Shown here piece by piece: positions 22,961 through 31,658 of a DNA stretch of 64,000 bases. A program made the position numbers and the translations under genes. Position 1 is the stretch's first letter, and each line of letters begins with the position of its first letter. Location of the stretch: positions 2,046,001 to 2,110,000 of the forward strand of contig OZ248539.1 in NCBI GenBank assembly GCA_965234685.1, in the 5' to 3' direction. Below the pieces are notes generated by a model. That model saw only the letters and a program-made list of their open reading frames with translations. It searched no databases and was not told where the DNA came from. The stretch is from Fimbriimonas planktonicus. GTDB lineage: Bacteria; Armatimonadota; Fimbriimonadia; Fimbriimonadales; Fimbriimonadaceae.

Positions 22961-23725
22961 ATGAAGAATCGAGCGTTTACTCTCATTGAGCTTCTCGTCG
23001 TCATCGCAATCATTGCGATTCTCGCCGCCATTCTCTTCCCTGTCTTCGCCCAAGCGAAAGCCGCCGCAAAGAAGACTCAGTCGCTGAGCAACCTGAAACA
23101 GATCGGCCTCGCGTGGTTACTTTACGGCAACGACTACGACGACACCATGATGCGCGTCGCTACCGGCTCCGCCGCTTCAGGCAAGGTGTTTTACTGGTGG
23201 GGCAGCTTCGACGGAGCTACCCTTAGAGAAAACGAGGGGCTGCTCTTTCCGTACACCAAGAACAAAGGAATTCAAACCGACCCGGCATTCCCGGAAACTC
23301 TGCGGACCACCGTAGGGCTGACCGGATATGGCTACAACTACAACTATCTCAGCCCGACAGATTACGTTCCGCCGACCTACAACGAGGTGGCAAAGCCCGT
23401 GAACTATGGCGCGGTGGGATCGGTTGCCGACACCGTTGCTTTTGGTACATCTGCGCGGATGAGCTTTGGCCTGCCGCATCAGCTTGAGGGCAATACATAC
23501 CTGGAGCCCCCGTCCAGCGAGTACCCAACCTTCCACGGGCGGCATTTGAGCACCGGGTTAGTGGCATGGGCCGATGGGCACGCAACAGCATTCCGCCCGA
23601 AGCTACGACGCGGAACGTTCGGTTATGGTGGAGCCTACAACGAGTCCGAGTTCAACCCGGTCCAGCTAGGTGAGCTAGACCGAGACGGAGACTTTTCGAC
23701 CGACGAACTGTTCGATCTCGAATAG
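22961..23725 (+). CDS. Type II secretion/type IV prepilin-like protein with H-X9-DG motif (DUF1559-like)
   Basis: 254 residues. A class III prepilin peptidase signal opens the protein: MKNRAFTLIELL with cleavage expected before F6, then a long hydrophobic helix to about residue 29 and FPVFAQAKAAAKKTQSLSNL, the form typical of Armatimonadota and Planctomycetota. The C-terminal motif H-X9-DG reads HLSTGLVAWADG. The end (DRDGDFSTDEL) resembles a Ca-binding dockerin-like loop. These proteins are probably pseudopilins or surface proteins, often in many copies per genome. ATG 22961 is favoured over an in-frame GTG at 22949 because GAGG precedes it. It is the only gene downstream of the cobalamin riboswitch. 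Confidence 0.93.
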   Translation: MKNRAFTLIELLVVIAIIAILAAILFPVFAQAKAAAKKTQSLSNLKQIGLAWLLYGNDYDDTMMRVATGSAASGKVFYWWGSFDGATLRENEGLLFPYTKNKGIQTDPAFPETLRTTVGLTGYGYNYNYLSPTDYVPPTYNEVAKPVNYGAVGSVADTVAFGTSARMSFGLPHQLEGNTYLEPPSSEYPTFHGRHLSTGLVAWADGHATAFRPKLRRGTFGYGGAYNESEFNPVQLGELDRDGDFSTDELFDLE

Positions 23726-23727
23726 GA

Positions 23728-24150
23728 TCAGCGTCGCTCGACCGTGTCGATTCCGAGCTCCCAGAACCACACGGTCGAGTTCGCAGGCACTACCTTTTGG
23801 TAGGTTTCGTTCGTGCCCTTGCGGGTGACGCGAATGCTGCAAACTCGATCGTTCGGAGAGGTGTTCACCACGTACGCGCGGTAAAGCGTGAATGAGGGCT
23901 GGACATCGAATCGAAGCTCTTGGATGCTTGGGTTGGAGCACCACTCAGGTTGGGAAGACAAAGTGCATTCCTGACCGGCACCTGGAACGCGATTACTACG
24001 CGTGACGACGATTTGCGTGTTTGCCGAATCCGTGGTCGCGAAGTTGAGGGTCGTAGGGACGGCCTGAACAAACGAAGTGCCACCGCACCCAGATAGGGCC
24101 GAAACGGCAATAACTACTGACGTGAGCCAAAGGGGGTGATTGTTCTTCAT
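23728..24150 (-). CDS. Putative lipoprotein of unknown function
   Basis: 140 residues from ATG 24150 (MKNNHPLWLT); an in-frame start 27 nt upstream would put charged residues before the signal and is less likely. The signal peptide ends in the lipobox ALSGCG with the lipidated Cys near residue 22, so the mature protein is membrane-anchored. The mature part is a beta-rich domain with three further cysteines (CTLSSQPEWC, then RVCSIRV), possibly forming disulfides, and ends VPANSTVWFWELGIDTVERR. No family recognised. It converges on the prepilin gene with 2 bp between the stop codons. Confidence 0.8.
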   Translation of the reverse strand: MKNNHPLWLTSVVIAVSALSGCGGTSFVQAVPTTLNFATTDSANTQIVVTRSNRVPGAGQECTLSSQPEWCSNPSIQELRFDVQPSFTLYRAYVVNTSPNDRVCSIRVTRKGTNETYQKVVPANSTVWFWELGIDTVERR

Positions 24151-24255
24151 GCTTTTCTCGATTGCGAATGGTACCAATGAGGATTATCTCCGATAGGACG
24201 TTGGCACCAGCTTTGCGCTACGTTCAAACCGTCCGCGAGCGTTCACAATCATTGA

Positions 24256-25587
24256 ATGTCCTCCGTTTTCCCTGGCCCGATCTCGCAACGCATGCTCACC
24301 GAGCTTTCCGAGTTTGTGATCGCCGAGCCATATCCCTTCGTCCTTGACATTTCGAAGGGGGACGGGATGTACTTGGAAACGGTGGACGGGCAGCGCCTGT
24401 TCGACTGGGCCGGATATTACGGCAGCAAGCTCATCGGCCACAACCACCCCGGCTTGTACGCGCCGGAATACACCAAACGTCTTGTGGTGGCCGCCAACAA
24501 TAAAGTCGCCAACCCAGACTTTCTAACGAAAGAATGCCTGGACTACTACCAGCTCCTCTACCGAATCGCGCCGGAGATCATGAAGAGCGACACGCTCGAA
24601 GTCTATGCCGTGAACTCAGGCGCCGAAGCGGTTGAAAACATGATGAAATATCTGGTTGCCAAGTTCAACCAGAAACGAACCAAGAAGGGAAGTCCGAGCG
24701 GACACCGCCGATTCCTGTACTTCGACAAAGCCTTTCATGGTCGAACGGTGTTTGCTCTTGGTGTGACGCAGACTATTGACCCGGTCGCAACGAAGGACTT
24801 CCTCGGACTCACCACTACCGGAAATATCAAGTTGCCCTTCCCTTCGTACAGCAGCGACTTATCGGAAGAAGAGAACCTTCGCGCCCTTGAACATTCGCTT
24901 CAGCAAGTTGAAAGCGCACTATCGCTCATGAGCGATGAAATTGTGGGAATCATCGTTGAGCCAATTCAGGGCGCGGGCGGTCACCGGGTAGCGATCCCTC
25001 AGTTCTTCCAGGGCCTTTCCGAACTCGCCCACAAGTACGACGTGTACCTAGGCTTCGACGAGGTCCAAACTGGGCTTGGGGCAACCGGAAAGATGTGGGC
25101 GATAGATCACTTTGATCTCCCATACCCTCCCATGGCCATCGCGACCGGAAAGAAGTTCGGCAACGGCGTGGTTTATATGGTTGAACCACTCGAAGATGTC
25201 GGCGTTCTGGATTCAACCTGGGGAGGCTCCTTGGCTGATATGGTGCGTGTTGTTCGTGAATTCGAGATCATTGAACAGGAAGACTTGATTTCTAAAGCGG
25301 CAATCAAAGGTGAGCTACTTGCCAAGGGTTTAAGAGAGCTCGTAAGCAAATACTTCCCAATGGTTCGGAACGTGCGCGGCCTTGGCTTATATCAAGGGAT
25401 ATCTTTAGATTCAACGTCCCGAAAAGCGCGACTAATCGACGTTGCACTGACCGAATATCAGACAATTTTACTAGGTGCAGGCTCAAGATCGATCCGTACC
25501 CGGCCAAATATGTCGGTCACGGAAGATGAAATTGCGCACTTCATCACAATTCTTGACCAATCCATCGCAACGGTTCAGGACAACTAA
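24256..25587 (+). CDS. Class III aminotransferase, probably L-lysine 6-transaminase
   Basis: 443-residue fold-type I PLP enzyme of the omega-aminotransferase class. Visible: GKIIHNHPG-like segment SKLIGHNHPG near residue 60, YAVNSGAEAVENMMK (phosphate loop) near 118, FHGRTVFALGVTQ with the conserved His-Gly-Arg, IVEPIQGAGGHRV, FDEVQTGLGATG (Asp to the pyridine nitrogen) and the PLP lysine in IATGKKFGNG. The N-terminal PYPFVLDISKGDGMYL and overall length resemble lysine 6-transaminase, which makes 2-aminoadipate 6-semialdehyde, more than acetylornithine or GABA transaminases; the substrate remains a family-level inference. Confidence 0.85.
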   Translation: MSSVFPGPISQRMLTELSEFVIAEPYPFVLDISKGDGMYLETVDGQRLFDWAGYYGSKLIGHNHPGLYAPEYTKRLVVAANNKVANPDFLTKECLDYYQLLYRIAPEIMKSDTLEVYAVNSGAEAVENMMKYLVAKFNQKRTKKGSPSGHRRFLYFDKAFHGRTVFALGVTQTIDPVATKDFLGLTTTGNIKLPFPSYSSDLSEEENLRALEHSLQQVESALSLMSDEIVGIIVEPIQGAGGHRVAIPQFFQGLSELAHKYDVYLGFDEVQTGLGATGKMWAIDHFDLPYPPMAIATGKKFGNGVVYMVEPLEDVGVLDSTWGGSLADMVRVVREFEIIEQEDLISKAAIKGELLAKGLRELVSKYFPMVRNVRGLGLYQGISLDSTSRKARLIDVALTEYQTILLGAGSRSIRTRPNMSVTEDEIAHFITILDQSIATVQDN

Positions 25588-25656
25588 CCTGCAAAAAATA
25601 CCGTGTTTTGATACAGTCACAGAACCTTGGGCATTTTCTGACGATTATGCCAATGT

Positions 25657-27054
25657 ATGGTTAGAGAGCTTCTCGCCGCAGCAGTTTGCTGTACACCACT
25701 TTTTGCTTTTGCGCAACCGTCTGTTGTATTCCAAGTTGATGCGGAGGTTAGGGCCAACGCAGTAACGAGGACGTTACCGGTTACGACCAGTGATGCGGTT
25801 TCTTGGAGCCAGAGGGCTCAAGCATCCGTTTCGTATAGTTCAGGTAACGCTTACCTGGACCACGCAGTTCAGATATTGAGTGCGGATGGCACGCTCTCGA
25901 TCAAGCGATCCGCCCAAAACGTTTACAATCACGAGCTTCTGGCTCCGAACGTATCCAATACGACCAGCGATCTAGTCCGGGTTAAGGCCTTTGTGCGCGG
26001 CGCACCAGGAACGCCTTACTCGTTCTTCATCTCGACAAACTCGTTTGCAACTCCCTCTACTTCCGCTGGTACCAGCACCGCTTCTACCACGGAATCGGCA
26101 ACCGGAGCTTCCTCGTTCTCCTTCAATGCCGGCCGCAATTCGAGGTACGCCCAAGGCGTTTCAACCTCCGAGACAATTACTCACATGGGTGAAACGTACT
26201 CGGCCGTTGATCTTTCTTGCAGCAGTGCCAGCAACACCGCCTACAACTTCTCCAGCATCAATACGGTTTCCCCGTTCTATGCCAACAGTCGAGTGAGCGG
26301 AACCACTACGATAAAGCTGAAGAACTTGGCGTTCGACGACATCATCCTCAACCTGGCGAGAGTTCAAGACACGAACAACCCTGATCGACCCAGCGTCGTC
26401 GTTGTGCCCGACATCAACTTGGATGAAATCCAGTACACGATCAACGGCATCACGTACACCCAACCTGGACCGTTCGCCGCGAACGTCGGACAGAAGGTGT
26501 TGATGCCAGATCTCAATGGCATCGCTCCTGGTGCATACACCGTGGAGTTCACCGGTACACAAGGCGCTTTGACCACACTAGTCGCCGCCACGACGCTCGA
26601 TACCTCGGCATTCAGCCAAACTCTAAATGCCACCCTTCAACCCGTCTCTGGCTCTGCCGGCCCCGGGCAGCAAGGCGGAGGCGTGAACTCCTTCGCGGTG
26701 ACCATCAGCGGATTCCGCCGAGCGTGGGTCCTTCCGGGCACCAGAGTCGATCGAAAGATCACTTCGTACTCAGGAGCCTTGAGTTCCAACTTCTTCGTTG
26801 GGCCAACTTTCACGAGTAACTTGCAAGGAATCATCTCCGGTGCGACGTTTGGGGCACCAGCCACCTTTAATGCCGCAGGAACCGGCGGGAACAGTGGCGG
26901 ACTACTGACGATGACCTATGGCAGCCTGTACACTGTCTACGCAAAGTCTGGCAACGCAATTGAGTTCCGGTTGAGCGGAACTCGTAATGGCACCCCCTGG
27001 ATCTGGAATCCAGGCTCTACCACGTACGGATCCGTATCCGCTAACATCAACTAA
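25657..27054 (+). CDS. Secreted Ser/Thr/Ala-rich protein, unknown function
   Basis: 465 residues with a signal peptide (VRELLAAAVCCTPLFAFAQP). The mature protein is rich in Ser, Thr, Asn, Ala and Gly (e.g. NSFATPSTSAGTSTASTTES) and reads as beta-strands throughout, with no recognised catalytic motif. The C-terminus (NGTPWIWNPGSTTYGSVSANIN) has no clear PEP-CTERM or sortase-like tail. It resembles the extracellular 'choice-of-anchor' type hypothetical proteins common in this phylum. A strong terminator follows the gene 7 bp downstream. Confidence 0.75.
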   Translation: MVRELLAAAVCCTPLFAFAQPSVVFQVDAEVRANAVTRTLPVTTSDAVSWSQRAQASVSYSSGNAYLDHAVQILSADGTLSIKRSAQNVYNHELLAPNVSNTTSDLVRVKAFVRGAPGTPYSFFISTNSFATPSTSAGTSTASTTESATGASSFSFNAGRNSRYAQGVSTSETITHMGETYSAVDLSCSSASNTAYNFSSINTVSPFYANSRVSGTTTIKLKNLAFDDIILNLARVQDTNNPDRPSVVVVPDINLDEIQYTINGITYTQPGPFAANVGQKVLMPDLNGIAPGAYTVEFTGTQGALTTLVAATTLDTSAFSQTLNATLQPVSGSAGPGQQGGGVNSFAVTISGFRRAWVLPGTRVDRKITSYSGALSSNFFVGPTFTSNLQGIISGATFGAPATFNAAGTGGNSGGLLTMTYGSLYTVYAKSGNAIEFRLSGTRNGTPWIWNPGSTTYGSVSANIN

Positions 27055-27061
27055 CCCACTC

Positions 27062-27098
27062 GCCTCCTTCGTTGCCTAGGCAATGAAGGAGGCTTTTT
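27062..27098 (+). terminator. Rho-independent terminator after the secreted protein
   Basis: GCCTCCTTC (27062-27070) pairs with GAAGGAGGC (27085-27093), continued inward by GTTGCC/GGCAAT around TA, giving about 15 bp of stem, followed by TTTTT (27094-27098). Confidence 0.93.
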
Positions 27099-27130
27099 CC
27101 TGCGGTCTCTAACTGGGTACCGTACTTGCC

Positions 27131-28237
27131 ATGAGCCCATTGAAGATTGGCATCGTCGGGTGCGGAAACATCAGCGGCATTTACTTCGAGAACCTTGGAA
27201 AGTACACCGCGACTTCGATTGTTGCCGTGGCAGATTTGGACCTCGATCGAGCCAAGCAAGCGGCGGAAAAGAACGGCGTTCCGCTTGCCCTGAGCCCCGA
27301 CGAACTGATTGCCCATCCAGACGTGGACCTAGTTTTGAATCTCACGATTCCAAAGGCGCACGCCTCCGTTGCCCAAGCCGCCGTCGAAAACGGAAAGCAC
27401 GTCTACAACGAAAAGCCGCTGACGGTAAACCTTGCTGAAGCGCAGAAGCTTCTTCAAACTGCAAAAGAAAAGGGGGTTCGCGTCGGCGGGGCACCCGACA
27501 CGTTCCTTGGCGGCGGACATCAAACCGCCCGAGCCGCCATTGATCGCGGCGACATTGGCGAGCCGATTGGCTCCCATGCCTTCATGCTTTGCCATGGTCA
27601 CGAGTCCTGGCACCCGTCGCCGGAGTTCTATTACGAGCGCGGCGGTGGACCAATGCTAGACATGGGTCCGTACTATCTCACCGCTCTCGCCAATATGATC
27701 GGCTCGGTCAAGCGGGTGACCGGTTCCACGCGAATCACCTTCCCTACTCGCACGATCACCAGCCAGCCAAAGCACGGCAAGGTCATCGAAGTCGAAACCC
27801 CGACCCATATCGCAGGAATCATGGACTTCCAAAACGGCGCTGTCGGCGAAATCACCACCAGCTTTGATGTTTGGTACAGCAAGGTTCCTAGCATCATCGT
27901 TTACGGCACGGAGGGCTCACTCTTGGTTCCAGACCCGAACGGTTTCGGCGGCGAGGTCCAGATTCGCCAGCGCGGCCAAGCCGAGTGGGAAGTTGTGCCT
28001 AACCTACATGGGTTCAACGGCAACTCTCGCGGAGTTGGCGTTCTTGATATGGCTATCGCGATCCGTGATGGTCGCCCTCACCGAGCAAGCGGCGAACTTG
28101 CCGGGCACGTGCTTGAGGTGATGCATGCCTTTGAACAAAGCAGCACGACATCTCAGCACATTCACTTGAGTTCTGAGCTGGTTCGACCGGCGGCGCTCGG
28201 CGAAACCGAGCTTCACGAATTCCTTCCCGTTGGATGA
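27131..28237 (+). CDS. Gfo/Idh/MocA family oxidoreductase
   Basis: 368 residues. The NAD-binding loop is IVGCGNISGIY at about residues 8-18, the family's lysine motif is YNEKPLTVN with E-K-P at about 96-98, and the C-terminal domain has RGGGPMLDMGPYYLTALANM, where the Asp and Tyr/His positions of the active site fall. This subgroup acts on sugars, inositols or sugar acids. A separate transcription unit from the first Gfo/Idh/MocA gene at 11520; the two are only distantly alike. Followed closely by a hypothetical gene. Confidence 0.92.
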   Translation: MSPLKIGIVGCGNISGIYFENLGKYTATSIVAVADLDLDRAKQAAEKNGVPLALSPDELIAHPDVDLVLNLTIPKAHASVAQAAVENGKHVYNEKPLTVNLAEAQKLLQTAKEKGVRVGGAPDTFLGGGHQTARAAIDRGDIGEPIGSHAFMLCHGHESWHPSPEFYYERGGGPMLDMGPYYLTALANMIGSVKRVTGSTRITFPTRTITSQPKHGKVIEVETPTHIAGIMDFQNGAVGEITTSFDVWYSKVPSIIVYGTEGSLLVPDPNGFGGEVQIRQRGQAEWEVVPNLHGFNGNSRGVGVLDMAIAIRDGRPHRASGELAGHVLEVMHAFEQSSTTSQHIHLSSELVRPAALGETELHEFLPVG

Positions 28238-28255
28238 ATGTAAACTGCCACTACT

Positions 28256-29380
28256 TTGGCTAGCGCATACACCCCGGGACTAACCGTAAGCGGTGACATC
28301 TTTGTACGTCGCCTTCGACGCCTTCCGATCAAAGGCGACGTACTCGTGAAAGTTGGTGACCACGTGGAACCCGATTCCGTGGTCGCCGTGGCCATGCTTC
28401 CGGGCGTGCTGCAAACCATGAAAATGGCCGATAAGCTCGGCATTGAAGCCCGCGATGTCCCGTCGGTTTTCCCGCTGAAGCCCGGAGCCAAGGTTACAAA
28501 GGGCGATGTCATCGCCGAGACCAAAGGCCTGATGGGCTTCTTCAAAACGAAGGTTGAAGCGGACTTCACCGGCACGATCGAATCCGTCTCCGAAGTCACC
28601 GGAAACGTGCTCATTCGAGAGCCATCGATCCCGGTCGAAATCAATGCCTACATTAAGGGGCGGATCGTTGATGTGCTCCCAGATGAAGGCGCGATTGTCG
28701 AAACCCGAGCCGCCATGGTCCAGGGCATCTTCGGTGTTGGCGGCGAGCGCGTTGGAACCATCCGCGTTGCGGCGAACTCTCCTGAAAGCGTTCTAGAGGC
28801 CGATCACATCCACGAAAGCGACCGAGGCAAGATTCTGATCGGTGGCGCGGGAATGGCTCTCAGCGCAATCAAGAAAGCCGCAAGCGTTGGCGTCATCGCC
28901 CTCGTCGCCGGCGGATTGCGAGACGAGGATCTGATCAACTTCCTCGGCTACGACATTGGCGTTGCCATCACAGGGTCAGAGAACATTCCTTTGACCCTCG
29001 TTGTCACCGAAGGCTTCGGCTACCTCAATATGGCGCAGCGCACCTTCGACCTCTTCCGATCTTTAGAAGGAAAGGAAGCCAGCGTCAATGGCGCCACTCA
29101 GATTCGTGCCGGTGTTATTCGCCCGGAGGTCATTGTCCCACTCCCGCTAGATCAGGCGGAGTCGGTCCGCGCCGCGGATGTCTTCGAACTCACGGTCGGA
29201 ACCCCGATTCGAATGATCCGCGAACCGTACTTTGGCGAACTGGGAACGGTTACTGGACTTCCGGCGACCCTGCAGGTCCTCGAGTCAGGCACCGAAGTCC
29301 GCGTTCTCACCGCGAAGCTGCCTTCTGGCGAAGAGGTCACCGTTCCGCGAGCGAACGTCGAAATCATCGCCAGCAACTAA
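28256..29380 (+). CDS. Conserved hypothetical protein with lipoyl-like and KOW-like segments
   Basis: 374 residues, starting at TTG 28256 since an in-frame stop lies just upstream and no ATG fits; there is no clear Shine-Dalgarno site. The first 150 residues show hammerhead-like beta repeats with K-G-D-V turns (IKGDVLVKVGDHVEPDSVVA; LKPGAKVTKGDVIAETKGLM; EADFTGTIESVSEVTGNV), reminiscent of lipoyl/biotinyl domains without the modified lysine. A glycine-rich segment (DRGKILIGGAGMALSAIKKA) follows, and the end (GELGTVTGLP then SGEEVTVPRANVEII) looks like a KOW motif. I do not know its function. Two bp separate it from the convergent FadN-like gene. Confidence 0.75.
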   Translation: MASAYTPGLTVSGDIFVRRLRRLPIKGDVLVKVGDHVEPDSVVAVAMLPGVLQTMKMADKLGIEARDVPSVFPLKPGAKVTKGDVIAETKGLMGFFKTKVEADFTGTIESVSEVTGNVLIREPSIPVEINAYIKGRIVDVLPDEGAIVETRAAMVQGIFGVGGERVGTIRVAANSPESVLEADHIHESDRGKILIGGAGMALSAIKKAASVGVIALVAGGLRDEDLINFLGYDIGVAITGSENIPLTLVVTEGFGYLNMAQRTFDLFRSLEGKEASVNGATQIRAGVIRPEVIVPLPLDQAESVRAADVFELTVGTPIRMIREPYFGELGTVTGLPATLQVLESGTEVRVLTAKLPSGEEVTVPRANVEIIASN

Positions 29381-29382
29381 GG

Positions 29383-31557
29383 CTAGTTTCGGAGCGCCGT
29401 CTTATGCTCGATCATGTGGCGCAATCTGACTTGGCTCAGGTTGCGCTGACATAGATCGAGGAACTCGGACCGCTCCATCCGTAATGCGTTTTCGTACGAG
29501 CTCGTTTTTGCAAAAATCGCCTTCAGCCGATCCCCGATGACCTCGTCATACTCGGTCAGGTCACCCTTCGCCATTTTCTCTTTCTGCAGTCGGTCAATCA
29601 TTCCGACCGTCGGCCCAACGACGTCTTTCCATTCGGGTCGCTGCGAAACCGTAACCTCGAGCGCCACTTGCTTCGCTTGCCACAGCAAGCGATCTGGGTG
29701 GTAGCACGTCACGTCATCTGGGCCAAGGTAACCGAATGACCTGGCTTGATCCGCGTTGATGCTCGTCTTCCCTTCCGTTAAGGTTAAGCAGGCATCAGCG
29801 AGAGTTGCCGAGGTGGCTTGATGTCTCAGCCGCATGAGAGTAACGCCACGTCCGCCGGGCAACAGCCCGACCTTCGATTCGGGTAGCCCGATCTGGGCAT
29901 CCGCCGCCGCGACAATTCGACTGCAGGATCGAGCGAGTTCAAAGCCCGCACCAAGCCCGTAGCCATGAATCGCCGCTACCGTTCGCCGCGCTTCAAGAAG
30001 CTCACCGAGGGTCTGCAAATCCTGCAGCGCGACATCGATGCTCGCCCAGTCTTCTTTCTGAATCGCGTCGTGGAAGAAGTTGAGGTCAAAACCGACGCTG
30101 TACGCCTTTCCGGGGGTGGTGAGCACAAGCGGAGCGTCCGATTGGCTCGTAAGCCATCGCGACAGGCCCTCCACCAGGGCGGGGGTGATCAGCCCAAGCT
30201 TGGTTTTCAGGACAACCGCTCGAACGCCATCTCCCAAGTCTTGAACTCGGAAGGTCTCAAGCTCTTCGAGAACCGGCAAATCGGCGAGGGTCACGTATTC
30301 TGGTTGGGCAACCGGCTCGACATATTCCCCGGTGAAGCTCCGAATCTTGCCGTCGGAATAGAACTTGATCGGCTCGACGCCAACCTGCTCTGCCCCGATG
30401 GCGTCGATCATCTCGAACGGCCCCATCTCCCAGCCAAAGCCCCACTTCATCACTTGGTCGAAGTCTTGCACTCCGTACGAGACCTCTTCTTTCACCACGT
30501 TGGCGTATCGCAGAATCGGTAGCAGGTACATCCGCAGGTACTCGCCGACTTCATCTTTCGCGGCGAGTCCAGATCGAAGTCGTTCGGCCAGAGGCAGTTT
30601 GCCGAACTCTGAGATGGATGGCAGTTCGGGCTCCATCCGCTCGCGATAGGTGTTCGTTACGAGATCGAAAGAAAGCAGTTGCTTTCCGTCGCGTCGATAG
30701 TAACCCTGCCCAGACTTTTCGCCCAGGAATCCGCGAGCCATAAGGGAGTTGATCGATTCCGGTCGGTGCAAAACGCCTACATGCGCATCGTTAACGCATC
30801 GCTGAATCAAGTTGCTCGCGATGTCCTCCATCACGTCCAGCCCGACAAGGTCATTCAAACGGAACGTCCCGCTCTTGGGCCGACCGATGAAGGGACCGGT
30901 AATCGCGTCGACCTGCTCGACGGTCAGCCGAAGCTTTTCTGCGACGTGAGTCGCAAGGTACATGCACCACATTCCGTAGCGATTGGCAATGAAGCCAGGG
31001 GTGTCTTTGGCTGGCACAACCCTTCGCCCGACGGAATCTTCTAGGAACGCGGTCAAAGTCTGAACAACCGCAGGATCGGTCTCGGCGGTCGGAATCAGTT
31101 CAAGGAGCTTGAGATATCGTGGCGGATTAAAAAAATGTGTTCCAACAAATCGACGCCGAAAAGAGTCGGATCGGCCCTCGGCAAGGTGGGCGATCTCAAG
31201 GCCGCTTGTGTTGGTGGAAATGAACGCATCGTCCCGCAGATAGGGCTCGATGGAGGCGTACAACTCCCGCTTGATCTCGAGCTTTTCGGCCACTGCCTCG
31301 ACCACCCAATCTGCTTCAAGGATCCAGTTCGAGTTAAGGTCAACGCCGCCCAATCGAACCTGATTGGCTCGTTCCGGCAAGAAGAAGTGGGGAGGCTTCG
31401 CCATCTTGGCGCGATCAAAGCCGACAACGGCACGCTCCATGGTTTGGTCGAGCAAAGTGACCTTCAATCCCAGGTTGACCAAGTGGGCTGCAATCCCGCT
31501 TCCCATGGTTCCCGCACCAATGACGCACACGTTTCGGATGGAGTTGGGTTGGCTCAT
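29383..31557 (-). CDS. FadN-type 3-hydroxyacyl-CoA dehydrogenase / enoyl-CoA hydratase
   Basis: 724 residues. Domain order is dehydrogenase first, hydratase last, as in Bacillus FadN and unlike FadB/FadJ. The N-terminal NAD loop is VIGAGTMGSGIAAHL at about residues 12-26; the dehydrogenase catalytic segment FVGTHFFNPPRYL follows near residue 138; the crotonase part from about 470 has IHGYGLGAGFELARSC and ADAQIGLPESKVGLLPGGRG, the oxyanion-hole and catalytic-Glu regions. It carries out the second and third steps of fatty-acid beta-oxidation and likely works with the acyl-CoA dehydrogenase at 36178. No thiolase gene is nearby. Confidence 0.92.
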   Translation of the reverse strand: MSQPNSIRNVCVIGAGTMGSGIAAHLVNLGLKVTLLDQTMERAVVGFDRAKMAKPPHFFLPERANQVRLGGVDLNSNWILEADWVVEAVAEKLEIKRELYASIEPYLRDDAFISTNTSGLEIAHLAEGRSDSFRRRFVGTHFFNPPRYLKLLELIPTAETDPAVVQTLTAFLEDSVGRRVVPAKDTPGFIANRYGMWCMYLATHVAEKLRLTVEQVDAITGPFIGRPKSGTFRLNDLVGLDVMEDIASNLIQRCVNDAHVGVLHRPESINSLMARGFLGEKSGQGYYRRDGKQLLSFDLVTNTYRERMEPELPSISEFGKLPLAERLRSGLAAKDEVGEYLRMYLLPILRYANVVKEEVSYGVQDFDQVMKWGFGWEMGPFEMIDAIGAEQVGVEPIKFYSDGKIRSFTGEYVEPVAQPEYVTLADLPVLEELETFRVQDLGDGVRAVVLKTKLGLITPALVEGLSRWLTSQSDAPLVLTTPGKAYSVGFDLNFFHDAIQKEDWASIDVALQDLQTLGELLEARRTVAAIHGYGLGAGFELARSCSRIVAAADAQIGLPESKVGLLPGGRGVTLMRLRHQATSATLADACLTLTEGKTSINADQARSFGYLGPDDVTCYHPDRLLWQAKQVALEVTVSQRPEWKDVVGPTVGMIDRLQKEKMAKGDLTEYDEVIGDRLKAIFAKTSSYENALRMERSEFLDLCQRNLSQVRLRHMIEHKTALRN

Positions 31558-31594
31558 GCTTCTCTCGATTGTCCTACGTAAGAAGGGCTTTTAG

Positions 31595-31623
31595 TTGACG
31601 AGCCCTCGGGGGCCAGATATACT
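31595..31623 (+). promoter_or_regulatory. Sigma-70-like promoter of infC
   Basis: TTGACG (31595-31600) and TATACT (31618-31623) are separated by exactly 17 bp. Transcription would start near 31630, leaving a leader of about 30 nt before the proposed ATC start codon at 31659 and excluding the ATA and ATT codons further upstream. Confidence 0.75.
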
Positions 31624-31658
31624 CGATTCCTGCCGACAATTGGCACGAGGTTACGAAC

